Part shown: piece by piece, positions 25,752-35,921 of the stretch
Layout: the number at the start of each line of letters is the position of its first letter
How positions within the stretch are numbered: position 1 is the first letter of the stretch
Assembly (NCBI RefSeq): GCF_012927245.1
Contig: NZ_JABBGE010000009.1
Span: forward strand, 391,327 to 455,326
Direction: 5' to 3'
DNA length: 64,000 nt
DNA from: Streptomyces sp. R302
GTDB lineage: Bacteria > Actinomycetota > Actinomycetes > Streptomycetales > Streptomycetaceae
Position numbers and translations under genes: made by a program
The notes under the pieces: model-generated
What the model was told of the DNA's origin: nothing
Seen by the model: only the letters and a program-made list of their open reading frames with translations
The model's database searches: none

Positions 25752-25928
25752 ATGGACTACGTCTCCGCGCTCGTGCCGCCGGTCGTGATGGCCGCGTTCT
25801 TCATCGCCCTGATCGTCGTGATCGTCAAGACGCAGGGCGGCCCGAACAAGGCCAAGGAGGACGCCGTGGTGGACGCGGCCCTGGCCCGCGCGGAGGCCAC
25901 CCGCCAGTCGGACGGCCCCGACGCGTAA
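25752..25928 (+). CDS. 58-aa single-span membrane protein
   Basis: A short frame, ATG 25752 to TAA 25926-25928, encodes a hydrophobic N-terminal helix (about residues 5-25, LVPPVVMAAFFIALIVVIV) followed by a charged cytoplasmic tail (KTQGGPNKAKEDAVVDAALARAE). TACCCT lies exactly 7 nt before the ATG, overlapping the end of the upstream gene, so it may have its own promoter and a leaderless mRNA. A strong hairpin terminator follows 30 bp later. Amino-acid content and the terminator support a real gene; function unknown. Confidence 0.7.
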   Translation: MDYVSALVPPVVMAAFFIALIVVIVKTQGGPNKAKEDAVVDAALARAEATRQSDGPDA

Positions 25929-25957
25929 CGCACGCGGCCGCACCCGCAGGACTCCGT

Positions 25958-25994
25958 AGGGGCGTACGACCAAGGCAACGGTCGGCGCCCCTTT
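25958..25994 (+). terminator. hairpin terminator after the 58-aa membrane protein gene
   Basis: AGGGGCG (25958-25964) pairs with CGCCCCT (25986-25992) and CGACC (25967-25971) with GGTCG (25980-25984), with a small internal loop; the stem runs into TTT. This separates the two small genes from the BlaI-type regulator. Confidence 0.75.
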
Positions 25995-26033
25995 CGTCAT
26001 GCTATGGCGGGCTACCGCCGCGCTTCGCCCTCC

Positions 26034-26046
26034 AATAACCGTTATT
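26034..26046. promoter_or_regulatory. inverted repeat AATAAC-C-GTTATT upstream of the BlaI-type gene
   Basis: A perfect 6+1+6 palindrome in an unusually A+T-rich patch lies 16 bp upstream of the TAGGGT hexamer (26062-26067) and 28 bp before the GTG start. Its position around the expected -35 suits an operator, possibly for self-repression; BlaI/MecI dimers bind such dyads. The sequence alone does not show which protein binds. Confidence 0.5.
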
Positions 26047-26073
26047 CCCGTTATCTCCCACTAGGGTGAGCCT

Positions 26074-26487
26074 GTGCCGCGCCCCTTGGGAGAACTCGAA
26101 GACGCCGTCATGACGCGCATCTGGCAATGGAACCGCCCGGTGACCGTCCGGGAAGTCCTGGAAGACCTCCAGCAGGAACGCTCCATCGCGTACACCACCG
26201 TCATGACCGTCCTGGACAATCTCCATCAGAAGGGCTGGGTGCGTCGGGAAGTCGAAGGCCGCGCCTATCGATATACGGCGGTCTCCACCCGCGCCGCCTA
26301 CTCGGCCGCCCTCATGAACGAGGCCTGGGCGCAGAGCGACAACCCCGCGGCCGCCCTCGTCGCCTTCTTCGGGATGATGTCGTCGGAACAGCGCGAGTCC
26401 CTGAACGACGCCATCCGGATCGTCCAGCGCGACAGCCCGCTCCCCGCGCCGCCCGAGGAGGGCGGGGGGGAACCGACGCCCTCCTAG
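26074..26487 (+). CDS. BlaI/MecI/CopY-family transcriptional regulator
   Basis: The 137-aa repressor has the family's winged helix (LGELEDAVMTRIWQWNRPVTVREVLEDL, IAYTTVMTVLDNLHQKGWVRREVEGRAYRY) and a C-terminal dimer region (AALVAFFGMMSSEQRESLNDAI). No BlaR1/MecR1 sensor protease or beta-lactamase is nearby, so it is an orphan. The GTG at 26074 follows TAGGGT by exactly 6 nt, consistent with a leaderless transcript. The acetyltransferase gene starts 16 bp after its stop but has its own -10-like hexamer. Confidence 0.9.
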   Translation: MPRPLGELEDAVMTRIWQWNRPVTVREVLEDLQQERSIAYTTVMTVLDNLHQKGWVRREVEGRAYRYTAVSTRAAYSAALMNEAWAQSDNPAAALVAFFGMMSSEQRESLNDAIRIVQRDSPLPAPPEEGGGEPTPS

Positions 26488-26502
26488 GGGTACCGTCCCC
26501 CC

Positions 26503-27012
26503 ATGTCGAAAGCCGTCACCGTACGCCGCGCCCGCACCTCCGACGTCGCCGCCGTGCGACGTCTGGTCGACCCCTACGCGCGCCGCGGCATCCTCCTCGA
26601 CAAGGCGACGGTGACGTTTTACGAGGCCATCCAGGAGTTCTGGGTCGCGGAACGCGACGAGGACGCGGAGGTCGTCGGAGTCGGCGCCCTGCATGTCATG
26701 TGGGAAGACCTCGCGGAAGTCCGCACGCTCGCCGTCGATCCGGAGTTCAAGGGCGCCGGCGTCGGTCATCAGCTGCTCACCAAGTTGTTGCAGACCGCGC
26801 GCTGGCTCGGTGTGCGCCGGGTTTTCTGTCTCACCTTCGAAGTCGAGTTCTTCTCGAAGCACGGCTTCGTCGAGATCGGCGAGACCCCGGTCGACGGAGA
26901 TGTCTACGCCGAGCTCCTCCGTTCCTATGACGAGGGCGTCGCCGAGTTCCTCGGTCTCGAACGAGTGAAGCCGAACACCTTGGGCAACAGCCGGATGCTT
27001 CTGCACCTGTGA
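26503..27012 (+). CDS. amino-acid N-acetyltransferase (short ArgA-type GNAT)
   Basis: A 169-aa GNAT enzyme: VRRARTSDVAAVRRLVDPYARRGILLDK at the N-terminus, GVGALHVMWEDLAEVRTLAVDPEFKGAGVGHQLL (acetyl-CoA loop) and VFCLTFEVEFFSKHGFVEI. This matches the single-domain glutamate/amino-acid N-acetyltransferases that serve the first step of arginine synthesis in actinobacteria. TACCGT lies 6 nt before the ATG, with no ribosome site. It is away from any arg cluster, so the substrate assignment rests on family similarity. Confidence 0.85.
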   Translation: MSKAVTVRRARTSDVAAVRRLVDPYARRGILLDKATVTFYEAIQEFWVAERDEDAEVVGVGALHVMWEDLAEVRTLAVDPEFKGAGVGHQLLTKLLQTARWLGVRRVFCLTFEVEFFSKHGFVEIGETPVDGDVYAELLRSYDEGVAEFLGLERVKPNTLGNSRMLLHL

Positions 27013-27119
27013 CCTATCCCCCCGGCGGAACCCCGCGGGAAGCCTGGTGGAACCCTATGTCCGAATCGCGCATGTTTCCCGCGTTGCCGGGGATCTGAAC
27101 CTCTCCCAGGGGTTTGTGT

Positions 27120-27132
27120 TTTTCCGGGAAAA
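27120..27132. promoter_or_regulatory. inverted repeat TTTTCC-G-GGAAAA before lsr2
   Basis: A perfect 6+1+6 dyad in an A+T-richer patch (about 27112-27175) lies 45 bp before the lsr2 start; a second imperfect GGAAA/TTTCC dyad overlaps it. The patch probably holds the lsr2 promoter and could be a self-binding site, since Lsr2 prefers A+T-rich DNA. Confidence 0.4.
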
Positions 27133-27177
27133 GCGGTTTCCTTTCCGCGTACTGCATTTTCGATGAAAGGAAATCCG

Positions 27178-27513
27178 GTGGCACAGAAGGTTCAGGTCCT
27201 TCTTGTCGACGACCTCGACGGCGTCGAGGCGGACGAGACCGTGACGTTCGCGCTGGACGGCAAGACCTACGAGATCGACCTCACCACCGCCAACGCGGAG
27301 AAGCTCCGTGGCCTGCTCGAGCCGTACACCACGAGCGGGCGCCGCACCGGCGGCCGCACCGCGGCGGGCCGCGGCAAGGGCCGTGTGGCCGCGTCCGGCA
27401 GCCAGGACACGGCGAAGATCCGCGCCTGGGCCAAGGAGAACGGCATGAAGGTCAACGACCGCGGCCGCGTCCCGGCGGACGTCAAGGCGGCCTACGAGGA
27501 CGCGAACCGCTGA
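27178..27513 (+). CDS. lsr2: Lsr2 nucleoid-associated protein
   Basis: Lsr2 is an H-NS-like protein that bridges A+T-rich DNA and silences foreign genes. The 111-aa protein has the N-terminal oligomerisation domain (KVQVLLVDDLDGVEADETVTFALDGKTYEIDLT) and the C-terminal DNA-binding domain with the AT-hook-like core RGRVPADV in helix context (IRAWAKENGMKVNDRGR), joined by a Gly/Arg linker. The GTG at 27178 has AAAGGA 8 nt upstream; an ATG at 27163 is less well placed. Its 3' end overlaps the convergent SCO3374-type gene by 22 bp. Confidence 0.97.
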   Translation: MAQKVQVLLVDDLDGVEADETVTFALDGKTYEIDLTTANAEKLRGLLEPYTTSGRRTGGRTAAGRGKGRVAASGSQDTAKIRAWAKENGMKVNDRGRVPADVKAAYEDANR

Positions 27514-28088
27514 GGCGTCCCCCGCTGAGCCGTCGGCCCGTCGGCCCGGGCGCTCAGCAGCCGCAGCCGGTGGCACTCCACCGCGGCCGCGGCCACCAGG
27601 CGCGTCAGACACGGGGCGTCCGCACGACCCCACGGCCCGGACCGCGGAGCCGGCAGCGAGGACTCCACCTCGCGCCCCGGCTCGGGGGCCCGCAGCCAGA
27701 CGGCGGCGCCCGGCGCGCCGGATCCGCCCCGCCCCGGCGGCGGGGGAGCGGTCATCCGGCCGTCGGCGCCCAGCGCCACCAGGTCCAGTGAGATCCCGCC
27801 CCACTCCAGCCACTCCAGCAGGCCGGGCAGCTCCTCGGCGCTCCCCGCGGCCACGAGCAGCCGCATCCGGCGCCCCATGAGGGCCACGGGACCGGTCGCC
27901 GCACCGACCCGGCGCAGCACCCCCCGGCCGGCCGCGGCGGGCAGTTCGAGGACGTCGAAGCGGAGCCCCGTCACCAGCAGCGCCGGCGGGCCCGGCACCG
28001 TCGCCCACCCGAGCTCCCGCTCGTACCAGAGCGCGAGCTCCCGGCCGCCGTCGATCGGCGAGCGGGGAGACGGGACGGTGAAGGCCAT
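27492..28088 (-). CDS. SCO3374 family protein (shortened primase/polymerase-like domain)
   Basis: A 198-aa protein found between lsr2 and clpC in streptomycetes. Motifs GWATVPG, TGLRFDVLELPAAAGRGVLRR, GPVALMGRRMRLLVAAG, ELPGLLEWLEWGGISLDL and MTAPPPPG match, from memory, the order of segments in streptomycete bifunctional primase/polymerase (Prim-Pol) N-terminal domain proteins. The Cys-rich insert and the usual acidic active-site positions are not evident. It may therefore be a non-catalytic relative. The last 30 residues are basic. Its stop lies inside lsr2 (22-bp convergent overlap), so the two genes probably affect each other's mRNA ends. Confidence 0.8.
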   Translation of the reverse strand: MAFTVPSPRSPIDGGRELALWYERELGWATVPGPPALLVTGLRFDVLELPAAAGRGVLRRVGAATGPVALMGRRMRLLVAAGSAEELPGLLEWLEWGGISLDLVALGADGRMTAPPPPGRGGSGAPGAAVWLRAPEPGREVESSLPAPRSGPWGRADAPCLTRLVAAAAVECHRLRLLSARADGPTAQRGTPQRFASS

Positions 28089-28215
28089 GCCCGGGGAACT
28101 CCCGGGGGGCCGGGGAGGTTACGGCCCCGGGCGCCACCGGTGACGTAACGTTCCGGTCCGGGGACCCGAGGTGTCCGGTAATGGGGCGTACGAGCGCATT
28201 CGGCGACGCAACTCT

Positions 28216-28229
28216 GTTCGCTGGTAGCG
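28216..28229. promoter_or_regulatory. ClgR-type box GTTCGC-N5-GCG (distal)
   Basis: GTTCGC-TGGTA-GCG matches the published operator of ClgR, the activator of clp and lon protease genes in Streptomyces. The core CGCT-N3-AGCG is a perfect dyad. It lies about 330 bp upstream of clpC; the 473-bp gap from 28089 to 28561 has no gene. Confidence 0.7.
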
Positions 28230-28322
28230 GAGGGAACCCGGGTGTGCCGCATGGAGTGTCGGACCCTGCGGGTAAGACATTCCTAGTGGAGAGGGGTGAC
28301 TCGTACGGCCGGTCCGTCTCGC

Positions 28323-28336
28323 GTTCGCCATCGGCG
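28323..28336. promoter_or_regulatory. ClgR-type box GTTCGC-N5-GCG (proximal)
   Basis: A second perfect match, GTTCGC-CATCG-GCG with dyad core CGCC-N3-GGCG, lies 107 bp downstream of the first and about 225 bp before clpC. Two matches in one upstream region make control of clpC by ClgR likely. I cannot place the -10/-35 hexamers with confidence. Confidence 0.7.
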
Positions 28337-28561
28337 TACTCAAGGCGGGGGTAACTACTTGGCCTGCGGGAACATCGTCTCGCACCATCGAGTTGGAGCA
28401 TTTGTCGGCTGTTCGGCAGCGGGACACCCCAGGGACAAGGGGGTGATCCGGACGGATGTCGGCAGTTGGAATGAGCGGTCCCCGCTTGCGGGACTAAGCT
28501 GCGGAAGGACAGGGAGGGGATCGACCCCTAACTGACTGACCGCTCTGAGGAGCGATTAACG

Positions 28562-31081
<2,520 letters not shown>

Positions 31082-31108
31082 CGCACGCGCTGAGCGTGTA
31101 GCGGTCTG

Positions 31109-31152
31109 AAAGGGGCGGCCCCGGCACCTGATGGTGCCGGGGCCGCCCCTTT
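31109..31152 (+). terminator. perfect 20-bp hairpin terminator after clpC
   Basis: Positions 31109-31128 pair without mismatch with 31133-31152 around a TGAT loop; the stem ends AAAGGGG/CCCCTTT. Being symmetric, it can also end transcription of the convergent NACHT gene, whose stop lies 10 bp away at 31162. Confidence 0.95.
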
Positions 31153-31161
31153 GCCGTGGGC

Positions 31162-34137
31162 TCAGGCGGAGACGCGGATGCGGGAGGGAAGGTCCCCGGC
31201 GCCGGTGAGCAGGGCGTGGCTGGTCCGGATCGCCTCCAGCGCGGTGAGCTCGCCCGCAGCGGAGACGTCGAACGTGCCCCCGGCCAGATGGAGCAGCTGG
31301 AGGTTGGGGAACACGCGTACGACGTCTTCCAGTGCATGCCCGCGACCGTCGCCGTAGCAGGTCAGGAAGGTCACGCTGGGCAGCGTGATGTCCTCCGGGC
31401 ACCTTGCGAGCACCTCGATGTCGAACGTCAGCCGCGTGACCTGCGGGAGCAGGATCAGGTCACGCCAGAGGGCGGGAGGCGGCAGGGCGACGAACGGCAG
31501 CTCGTTCAGGCGGGGGTAGCGGGCGAGCCCCGCAAGGCCGTCCAGGGGCAGGTTCGGGAAGTCCAGCTTCCGCAGAGGGGTGTCCCGCGGCAGGTCGCCG
31601 GTCCGCCACGGAATGCCCGCGGGCAGGGAGAGGTACTCCAGTCGGCCGAGGGAACCAAGGGGCGTCAGGTTCGGAGCGGGCTCGGAAGGCAGCAGTCGCA
31701 GTTCCCGGGGATCGCACCGCGCCAGCACGTCGGTCGCCCGCTGGGCCGACACCGAGGTGGCGAGGTCCAGGAGCTCAGGGGTGAGGTTGAGGCGGAGTAG
31801 TTCCGCCGCCCTGTCGTCGTCCAGGACCTGGAGGCGCAGCTCGGTGAGGTCGAGGCGGGCGATGACCTCGTCCGCGTAGGCGCGCGCGTCGTAGCGCTGC
31901 CAGGCCCAGACGAGCTGGGCCCGCACGAGGAGCGAGGGGTGGTCGGCGTAGCGGGCCAGGAAGGGGAGGGCCGCGTCGGCGGAGACGTGCGTCGCGGCGA
32001 TCGCGACCAGGTGCGCGGTGTCCTCCGCCAGCCCCTCCGGGCCGGGCAGCAGGTCCAGGACCATGCGTCCCGCCCGGGCGAGCTCGCGGGCCTCCTCCGG
32101 GTCGCGGGGCGGGATGATCTCGCCGGTGCGCCGCAGGATGTCCTCCCGTACCTCGGGGGCGACCTCTGTCGCGTGGCCGAGGGCCGTCGCCGCCAGCAGG
32201 ACGAGCCGCAGTCGGGTGCGCCCTTCCGGCATCGCGTCCGCCGCGCTCAGCAGCTCCCGCAGGATCTCCGCCGCCTCGCGGGGGCGGGCGTGGCCCACCG
32301 CCATGCGGATGACGTCTTCCCAGCGGTCGTCCGTCGCGTGGCGGACGAGGACGCCGATGTCCCAGTGGTCGACCAGGGCCTTCGCCGCCAGGTAGTCCTG
32401 GAAGGTGCGGTGGACGAAGTCGACGGTGTCGGCGGTGGGCTCGCGGAGGAGGCCGCTGCGGTGGAGGAGGTGGGTGAAGACCTGGTCCGGGGCGTGGCCC
32501 GTGAGGCCCATCGCCGGGAGGGCCTCCGTGACCAGGGCCTGCGCGTGGGCGCGGTCCATGACGAGGCGGTCGTTGAGCGTCAGCCAGTACGCCAGGCGCT
32601 GGACCAGCTGGATCTGGGGGGCCTCGTCGAGCTCGACGCCGTAGGGCGCACCCATGCCGCGTTCGCGGTCGCGGCGGGCGAGGAGCATGGAGAGTGCCGC
32701 GTCGTAGAGGGGCTTGCGGCCCCGGGGGAGGTAGCCGCGGCGGTCGTGGTGGAGGGCGCAGATCAGGCCGCACATGAGGGGGTTCGTCGCGAGCTCGGCC
32801 ACGTGTTCCGTGGTGCGCAGGGAGTCGAGGAGCTGCTGTTCGTACGGCGCGGCGGCCGGGCCCGCCGCGCGGTGCCAGCGGCGGACGAAGGTGGCGACCT
32901 CGGCGGGGGACATGGGGGAGAGGGTCAGTTCGGTGAAGCCGTCGCGGGCCAGCCAGTCGTCGCGTACGGCGGTGGGGCGGGAGGTGACGAGCCAGCGGTT
33001 GCCGGCCCCGTACGCGGTGAGCAGCCCGCGCAGCCAGTCGCGGGCCCGGCCGCGTTCCGTCTCGGGGATCTCGTCGATGCCGTCGACGAGGACGAGGCCC
33101 CGGCCGGCGGCGAGGACCCGGTCGGCCCAGCCGTCGGGCGGGGTGAGCGGGCAGTCGGCGGCGGAGAGGAACCGTTCCGCGTCGGGGAGCCGCTCGCCGT
33201 GGCGGGTGAGGGTGCGCATGGGGAGGACGAAGGGGATGCGGCCGTGGAGGTAGTCCATGCCGTCGGCCGGGGGCGTGCCGCACGCCGAGACCGTCAGCCA
33301 CTGGACGAGGGTCGTCTTGCCGGAGCCGGCCTGGCCCCGGAGCAGTACCCGGTCGTGGGCCGCGAGGGCGAGGTCGGCGCGGAGGGAGTGCGGCTCCCGG
33401 TGGTCGTGGTGGGGGCCGGCGGTCTCGCCCGCCGCCTCCAGGGACAGGTAGGCCACGTCGAGCGGCCACTCCTCCGCCGCGTCGCGCAGGTCGACGCCGT
33501 AGATCGTGAGCCGGCCGTGCTTCTTCGCCAGGTGGGCGAGGTAGCGGCGCTCGAAGGCGGCGTCCTCGGCGAGGGTGCCGGGGTTCGCGGCGGCCACCGC
33601 GTCGAGCCTGGCGGACAGCGCGGCCTGGCCGCGGGTCTGTTCGACCAGGGTGCGGGCGATGAAGGAGGGGCGGGTGGTGAAGAACTCCAGGATGTGGCGG
33701 CAGGCCCAGGCGGTGGCGGCCTCCAGGTAGTGGACGGAGTCCGCGGAGAGGCCGTCGGGGGCGGGCGCGGCGGCCCGCAGGCGGCGGGCGAGGGCTTCGT
33801 GGCCGAGGTGGACGGCCTGGACGTCGTCCATGTCGAGGTCGCCGAGGGCCAGCAGGTTCGCGGTGAGCGCGTCGGTGACGGCCTCGGTCTCGTCGGCGGG
33901 GAAGGGCCGCTCGCCGGGGCCCTCGCAGGTGCGGGCCACCAGCGTCGCGGCCAGCTTCCCGACGTCCTTCTCGGTGAGGGTGCGCTTCTCGCCGCGGAAG
34001 GAGAGGAGGGAGGCGAGCCGGACGGGGCGGTCGGTGCCGGTGAGTCCGGCCCCCGGTACGTCGCCGGCCAGGAGTTTCCTCAGCAGCGGGCCGATCGCGG
34101 CCGACGCGAGACGCGTGCCGATGAGTGCCGGTTCCAT
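31162..34137 (-). CDS. NACHT-domain STAND NTPase with C-terminal repeat region
   Basis: The 991-aa protein resembles bacterial NLR-like proteins. Residues about 1-240 are a helical N-terminal domain. The NACHT domain has Walker A GQAGSGKTTLVQW (268-280), Walker B GLVLVDGIDEIPE (348-360) and sensor TSRPTAV. The winged-helix-like segment follows (CGLICALHHDRRGYLPRG, VDFVHRTFQDYLAAKAL). The C-terminal third holds helical and leucine-rich-type repeats (LRLVLLAATALGH, LGSLGRLEYLSLP, FPNLQLLHLAGG). No effector enzyme domain is visible. It stands alone between clpC and a peptidase gene. Related bNACHT proteins protect against phage; here that is inference. Confidence 0.88.
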   Translation of the reverse strand: MEPALIGTRLASAAIGPLLRKLLAGDVPGAGLTGTDRPVRLASLLSFRGEKRTLTEKDVGKLAATLVARTCEGPGERPFPADETEAVTDALTANLLALGDLDMDDVQAVHLGHEALARRLRAAAPAPDGLSADSVHYLEAATAWACRHILEFFTTRPSFIARTLVEQTRGQAALSARLDAVAAANPGTLAEDAAFERRYLAHLAKKHGRLTIYGVDLRDAAEEWPLDVAYLSLEAAGETAGPHHDHREPHSLRADLALAAHDRVLLRGQAGSGKTTLVQWLTVSACGTPPADGMDYLHGRIPFVLPMRTLTRHGERLPDAERFLSAADCPLTPPDGWADRVLAAGRGLVLVDGIDEIPETERGRARDWLRGLLTAYGAGNRWLVTSRPTAVRDDWLARDGFTELTLSPMSPAEVATFVRRWHRAAGPAAAPYEQQLLDSLRTTEHVAELATNPLMCGLICALHHDRRGYLPRGRKPLYDAALSMLLARRDRERGMGAPYGVELDEAPQIQLVQRLAYWLTLNDRLVMDRAHAQALVTEALPAMGLTGHAPDQVFTHLLHRSGLLREPTADTVDFVHRTFQDYLAAKALVDHWDIGVLVRHATDDRWEDVIRMAVGHARPREAAEILRELLSAADAMPEGRTRLRLVLLAATALGHATEVAPEVREDILRRTGEIIPPRDPEEARELARAGRMVLDLLPGPEGLAEDTAHLVAIAATHVSADAALPFLARYADHPSLLVRAQLVWAWQRYDARAYADEVIARLDLTELRLQVLDDDRAAELLRLNLTPELLDLATSVSAQRATDVLARCDPRELRLLPSEPAPNLTPLGSLGRLEYLSLPAGIPWRTGDLPRDTPLRKLDFPNLPLDGLAGLARYPRLNELPFVALPPPALWRDLILLPQVTRLTFDIEVLARCPEDITLPSVTFLTCYGDGRGHALEDVVRVFPNLQLLHLAGGTFDVSAAGELTALEAIRTSHALLTGAGDLPSRIRVSA

Positions 34138-34613
34138 GCCTGTCCCCCCGTACGTCCCCGGATGCCGTCAGCGTAGTGCGGGACGTGGTCCGGGGGGCTC
34201 CGGTTGCGTGACCCAGGTCGCAAGGGCGGGGGGAGCGCGGTGACAAGCGGCACAGGGGTTTCGAGGGGTACTAGACGGGATCGTAGTGTCGATACAGGGC
34301 GAATCGGGACGTTCGGGGGTCAACCATCGGGGCGAAGGTCCCGAGTGGCCCGAATCGGGCACGGCGTAGCGTTCCGGGGCTTTCCCGGCCTGGGTGACGT
34401 GGTGCTAAACCCGGAATCTTCGGTTGTTATGTCCGATTTGAGGGGCCCTCCTCCGGGGCGTCAAGAGTCGTATTCCTGGGGAGATCGCTACGACCTCGTG
34501 TCGTAGATGGGGTGTTTTGGGATGGCCTGGGTGGCGGGTTACCAAGGAACAGCCAGCCCGGCGCAACGCACCGATCGCGTCGGGTCCCGTTCTGTCCGGA
34601 GGTCTTCCCCCGT
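34138..34613. other. 476-bp intergenic region with two small hairpins
   Basis: This gap holds the promoters of the minus-strand NACHT gene and the plus-strand M23 peptidase. GCCCGA-A-TCGGGC forms a dyad at 34348-34360, and CTACGAC/GTCGTAG pairs around CTCGT at 34488-34506, inside the probable peptidase leader. Base content is less G+C-rich between 34390 and 34520. I could not match the leader to a known riboswitch. Confidence 0.5.
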
Positions 34614-35279
34614 ATGTCGAAGCGCGTCATGAACCCCGCCGTCCGCACCGCCGCCGTCGCCCTCGCCACCGCTGGTCTGGGAGCGACGCTGGTGGCCGGA
34701 GCCGGGTCCGCCTTCGCCGCCGAGAGCAAGGCCGCCCCGGTCGCCGGTACCGCGGCCGCCGCCGTCGCGGCGCAGGCCGAGACCCAGGCCAAGGCCGCCG
34801 CCCACGTGAAGGCCGCCGTCAAGAAGGCCGCCGCCAAGCCCGTCGCCGCGAAGAAGGCCAAGGGCTGGGTCAAGCCGGTCACCTCGTACGCCCTCAGCGC
34901 CAGCTTCAACCAGGGCGGCGCCATGTGGGCCCACAAGCACTCCGGTCAGGACTTCGCCGTCCCGACCGGCACCCCGGTCAAGGCCGCCGGTGCCGGCACC
35001 GTCGTGAAGGCCGGCCCGAACGGCGGCGGCGACGGCCCCGCGTACGGCAACGCCATCGTGGTGAAGCACGCCAACGGCACGTACTCGCAGTACGCCCACC
35101 TGTCGAAGATCAAGGTCCACATCGGCCAGAAGGTCGCCGCCGGCCAGCGGATCGCCCTCTCGGGCAACACCGGCAACTCCTCCGGCCCGCACCTGCACTT
35201 CGAGATCCGTACGACCCCGAACTACGGCTCCGCCATCAACCCGGCCGCGTTCCTGCGGACCCACGGCGTCACCATCTGA
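34614..35279 (+). CDS. secreted M23-family (LytM-type) metallopeptidase
   Basis: The 221-aa protein has a signal peptide (basic start, hydrophobic stretch, cleavage near AFAAES, residue about 37), an Ala/Lys-rich wall-binding-like linker with repeated Lys (KAAVKKAAAKPVAAKKAK), and a C-terminal M23 peptidase domain with the zinc ligands HSGQDFAVPTGTPV (His, Asp) and SGPHLHFEI (HxH), plus YAHLS. It should cut peptidoglycan cross-bridges outside the cell. GGAGG lies 10 nt before the ATG. The long leader may carry regulation. Confidence 0.93.
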   Translation: MSKRVMNPAVRTAAVALATAGLGATLVAGAGSAFAAESKAAPVAGTAAAAVAAQAETQAKAAAHVKAAVKKAAAKPVAAKKAKGWVKPVTSYALSASFNQGGAMWAHKHSGQDFAVPTGTPVKAAGAGTVVKAGPNGGGDGPAYGNAIVVKHANGTYSQYAHLSKIKVHIGQKVAAGQRIALSGNTGNSSGPHLHFEIRTTPNYGSAINPAAFLRTHGVTI

Positions 35280-35290
35280 CGCTTGGCGGT

Positions 35291-35848
35291 CTACCGGCCC
35301 GCGTGGGCCTGACCGATCAGATCGAGGGCGACTTCGAGGACGGCTTGCTGCTTCTCCTCGGGGTCGCCCTCGACGTTCTGCATGAAGAAGGAGCCGGCGT
35401 GCAGCGCGAAGATCGCGCTCACGGCGCGGACCTTGTCCTTCATCGGGTCGTCCGGCTCCTGGATGAACTCGTTGAGCGCCATGAAGCGCTCCTTGAAGGT
35501 CAGGCCGATGCTGAGGTCCCGCACGGTCGCCTGGTTCTCGTGCATGAAGCGGAAGAGCGGGGCCGCGGCGAGCAGCGCCTTCTGGTAGCGGCGCAGGATC
35601 TCCTGCTTGGTCTCCAGGGTGCGCGGCTGCTCGGCCGCCCAGGCCACGAGCTCGTCGATCGGCCGGGCCAGGTCCTGGAAGATCCCGATGATGATGTCTT
35701 CCTTGGTCTTGAAGTGGTAGTAGAGCGCCGCCTTCGTGACGTCGAGGTGCTCGGCGATCTCCCTCAGCGAGGTCTTCTCGTAGCCCTGCTCGGCGAAGAG
35801 TTCGAGAGCCACGTCCTGGATGCGCTGGCGGGTGTTGCCTCGGGCCAT
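35291..35848 (-). CDS. TetR-family repressor
   Basis: A 185-aa regulator with an N-terminal TetR helix-turn-helix (RIQDVALELFAEQGYEKTSLREIAEHLDVTKAALYYHFKTKEDII) and a C-terminal ligand/dimer domain with aromatic and hydrophobic residues. It is divergent from an MFS drug exporter, and two matching palindromes lie between them, so it very likely represses both genes until a drug-like ligand binds. Stop is 12 bp from that of the convergent M23 gene. Confidence 0.93.
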   Translation of the reverse strand: MARGNTRQRIQDVALELFAEQGYEKTSLREIAEHLDVTKAALYYHFKTKEDIIIGIFQDLARPIDELVAWAAEQPRTLETKQEILRRYQKALLAAAPLFRFMHENQATVRDLSIGLTFKERFMALNEFIQEPDDPMKDKVRAVSAIFALHAGSFFMQNVEGDPEEKQQAVLEVALDLIGQAHAGR

Positions 35849-35876
35849 GGCTGTTCACTCCCACTTTCCAACAAAC

Positions 35877-35898
35877 TTACTTGACGACCGGCAAGTGC
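35877..35898. promoter_or_regulatory. TetR-type operator 1
   Basis: The 22-bp site fits the palindrome TTACTTG-NCGNCCGG-CAAGTNN; arms ACTTG/CAAGT are exact around an 8-bp centre that is itself CCGG-rich. It lies 29 bp upstream of the tetR start, so binding there would block tetR transcription. Confidence 0.8.
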
Positions 35899-35921
35899 CA
35901 CGCCTACCGTCCCCAGTGTAG

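Noticed and set aside
34138..34613. Possible c-di-AMP (ydaO-type) riboswitch before the M23 peptidase, expected because wall hydrolases in this genus often carry one.
   Set aside because: The conserved core segments (a GGGG-AACC-like start and the AGCTAACC end) are not found; only a 7-bp hairpin is seen, so no riboswitch is claimed.
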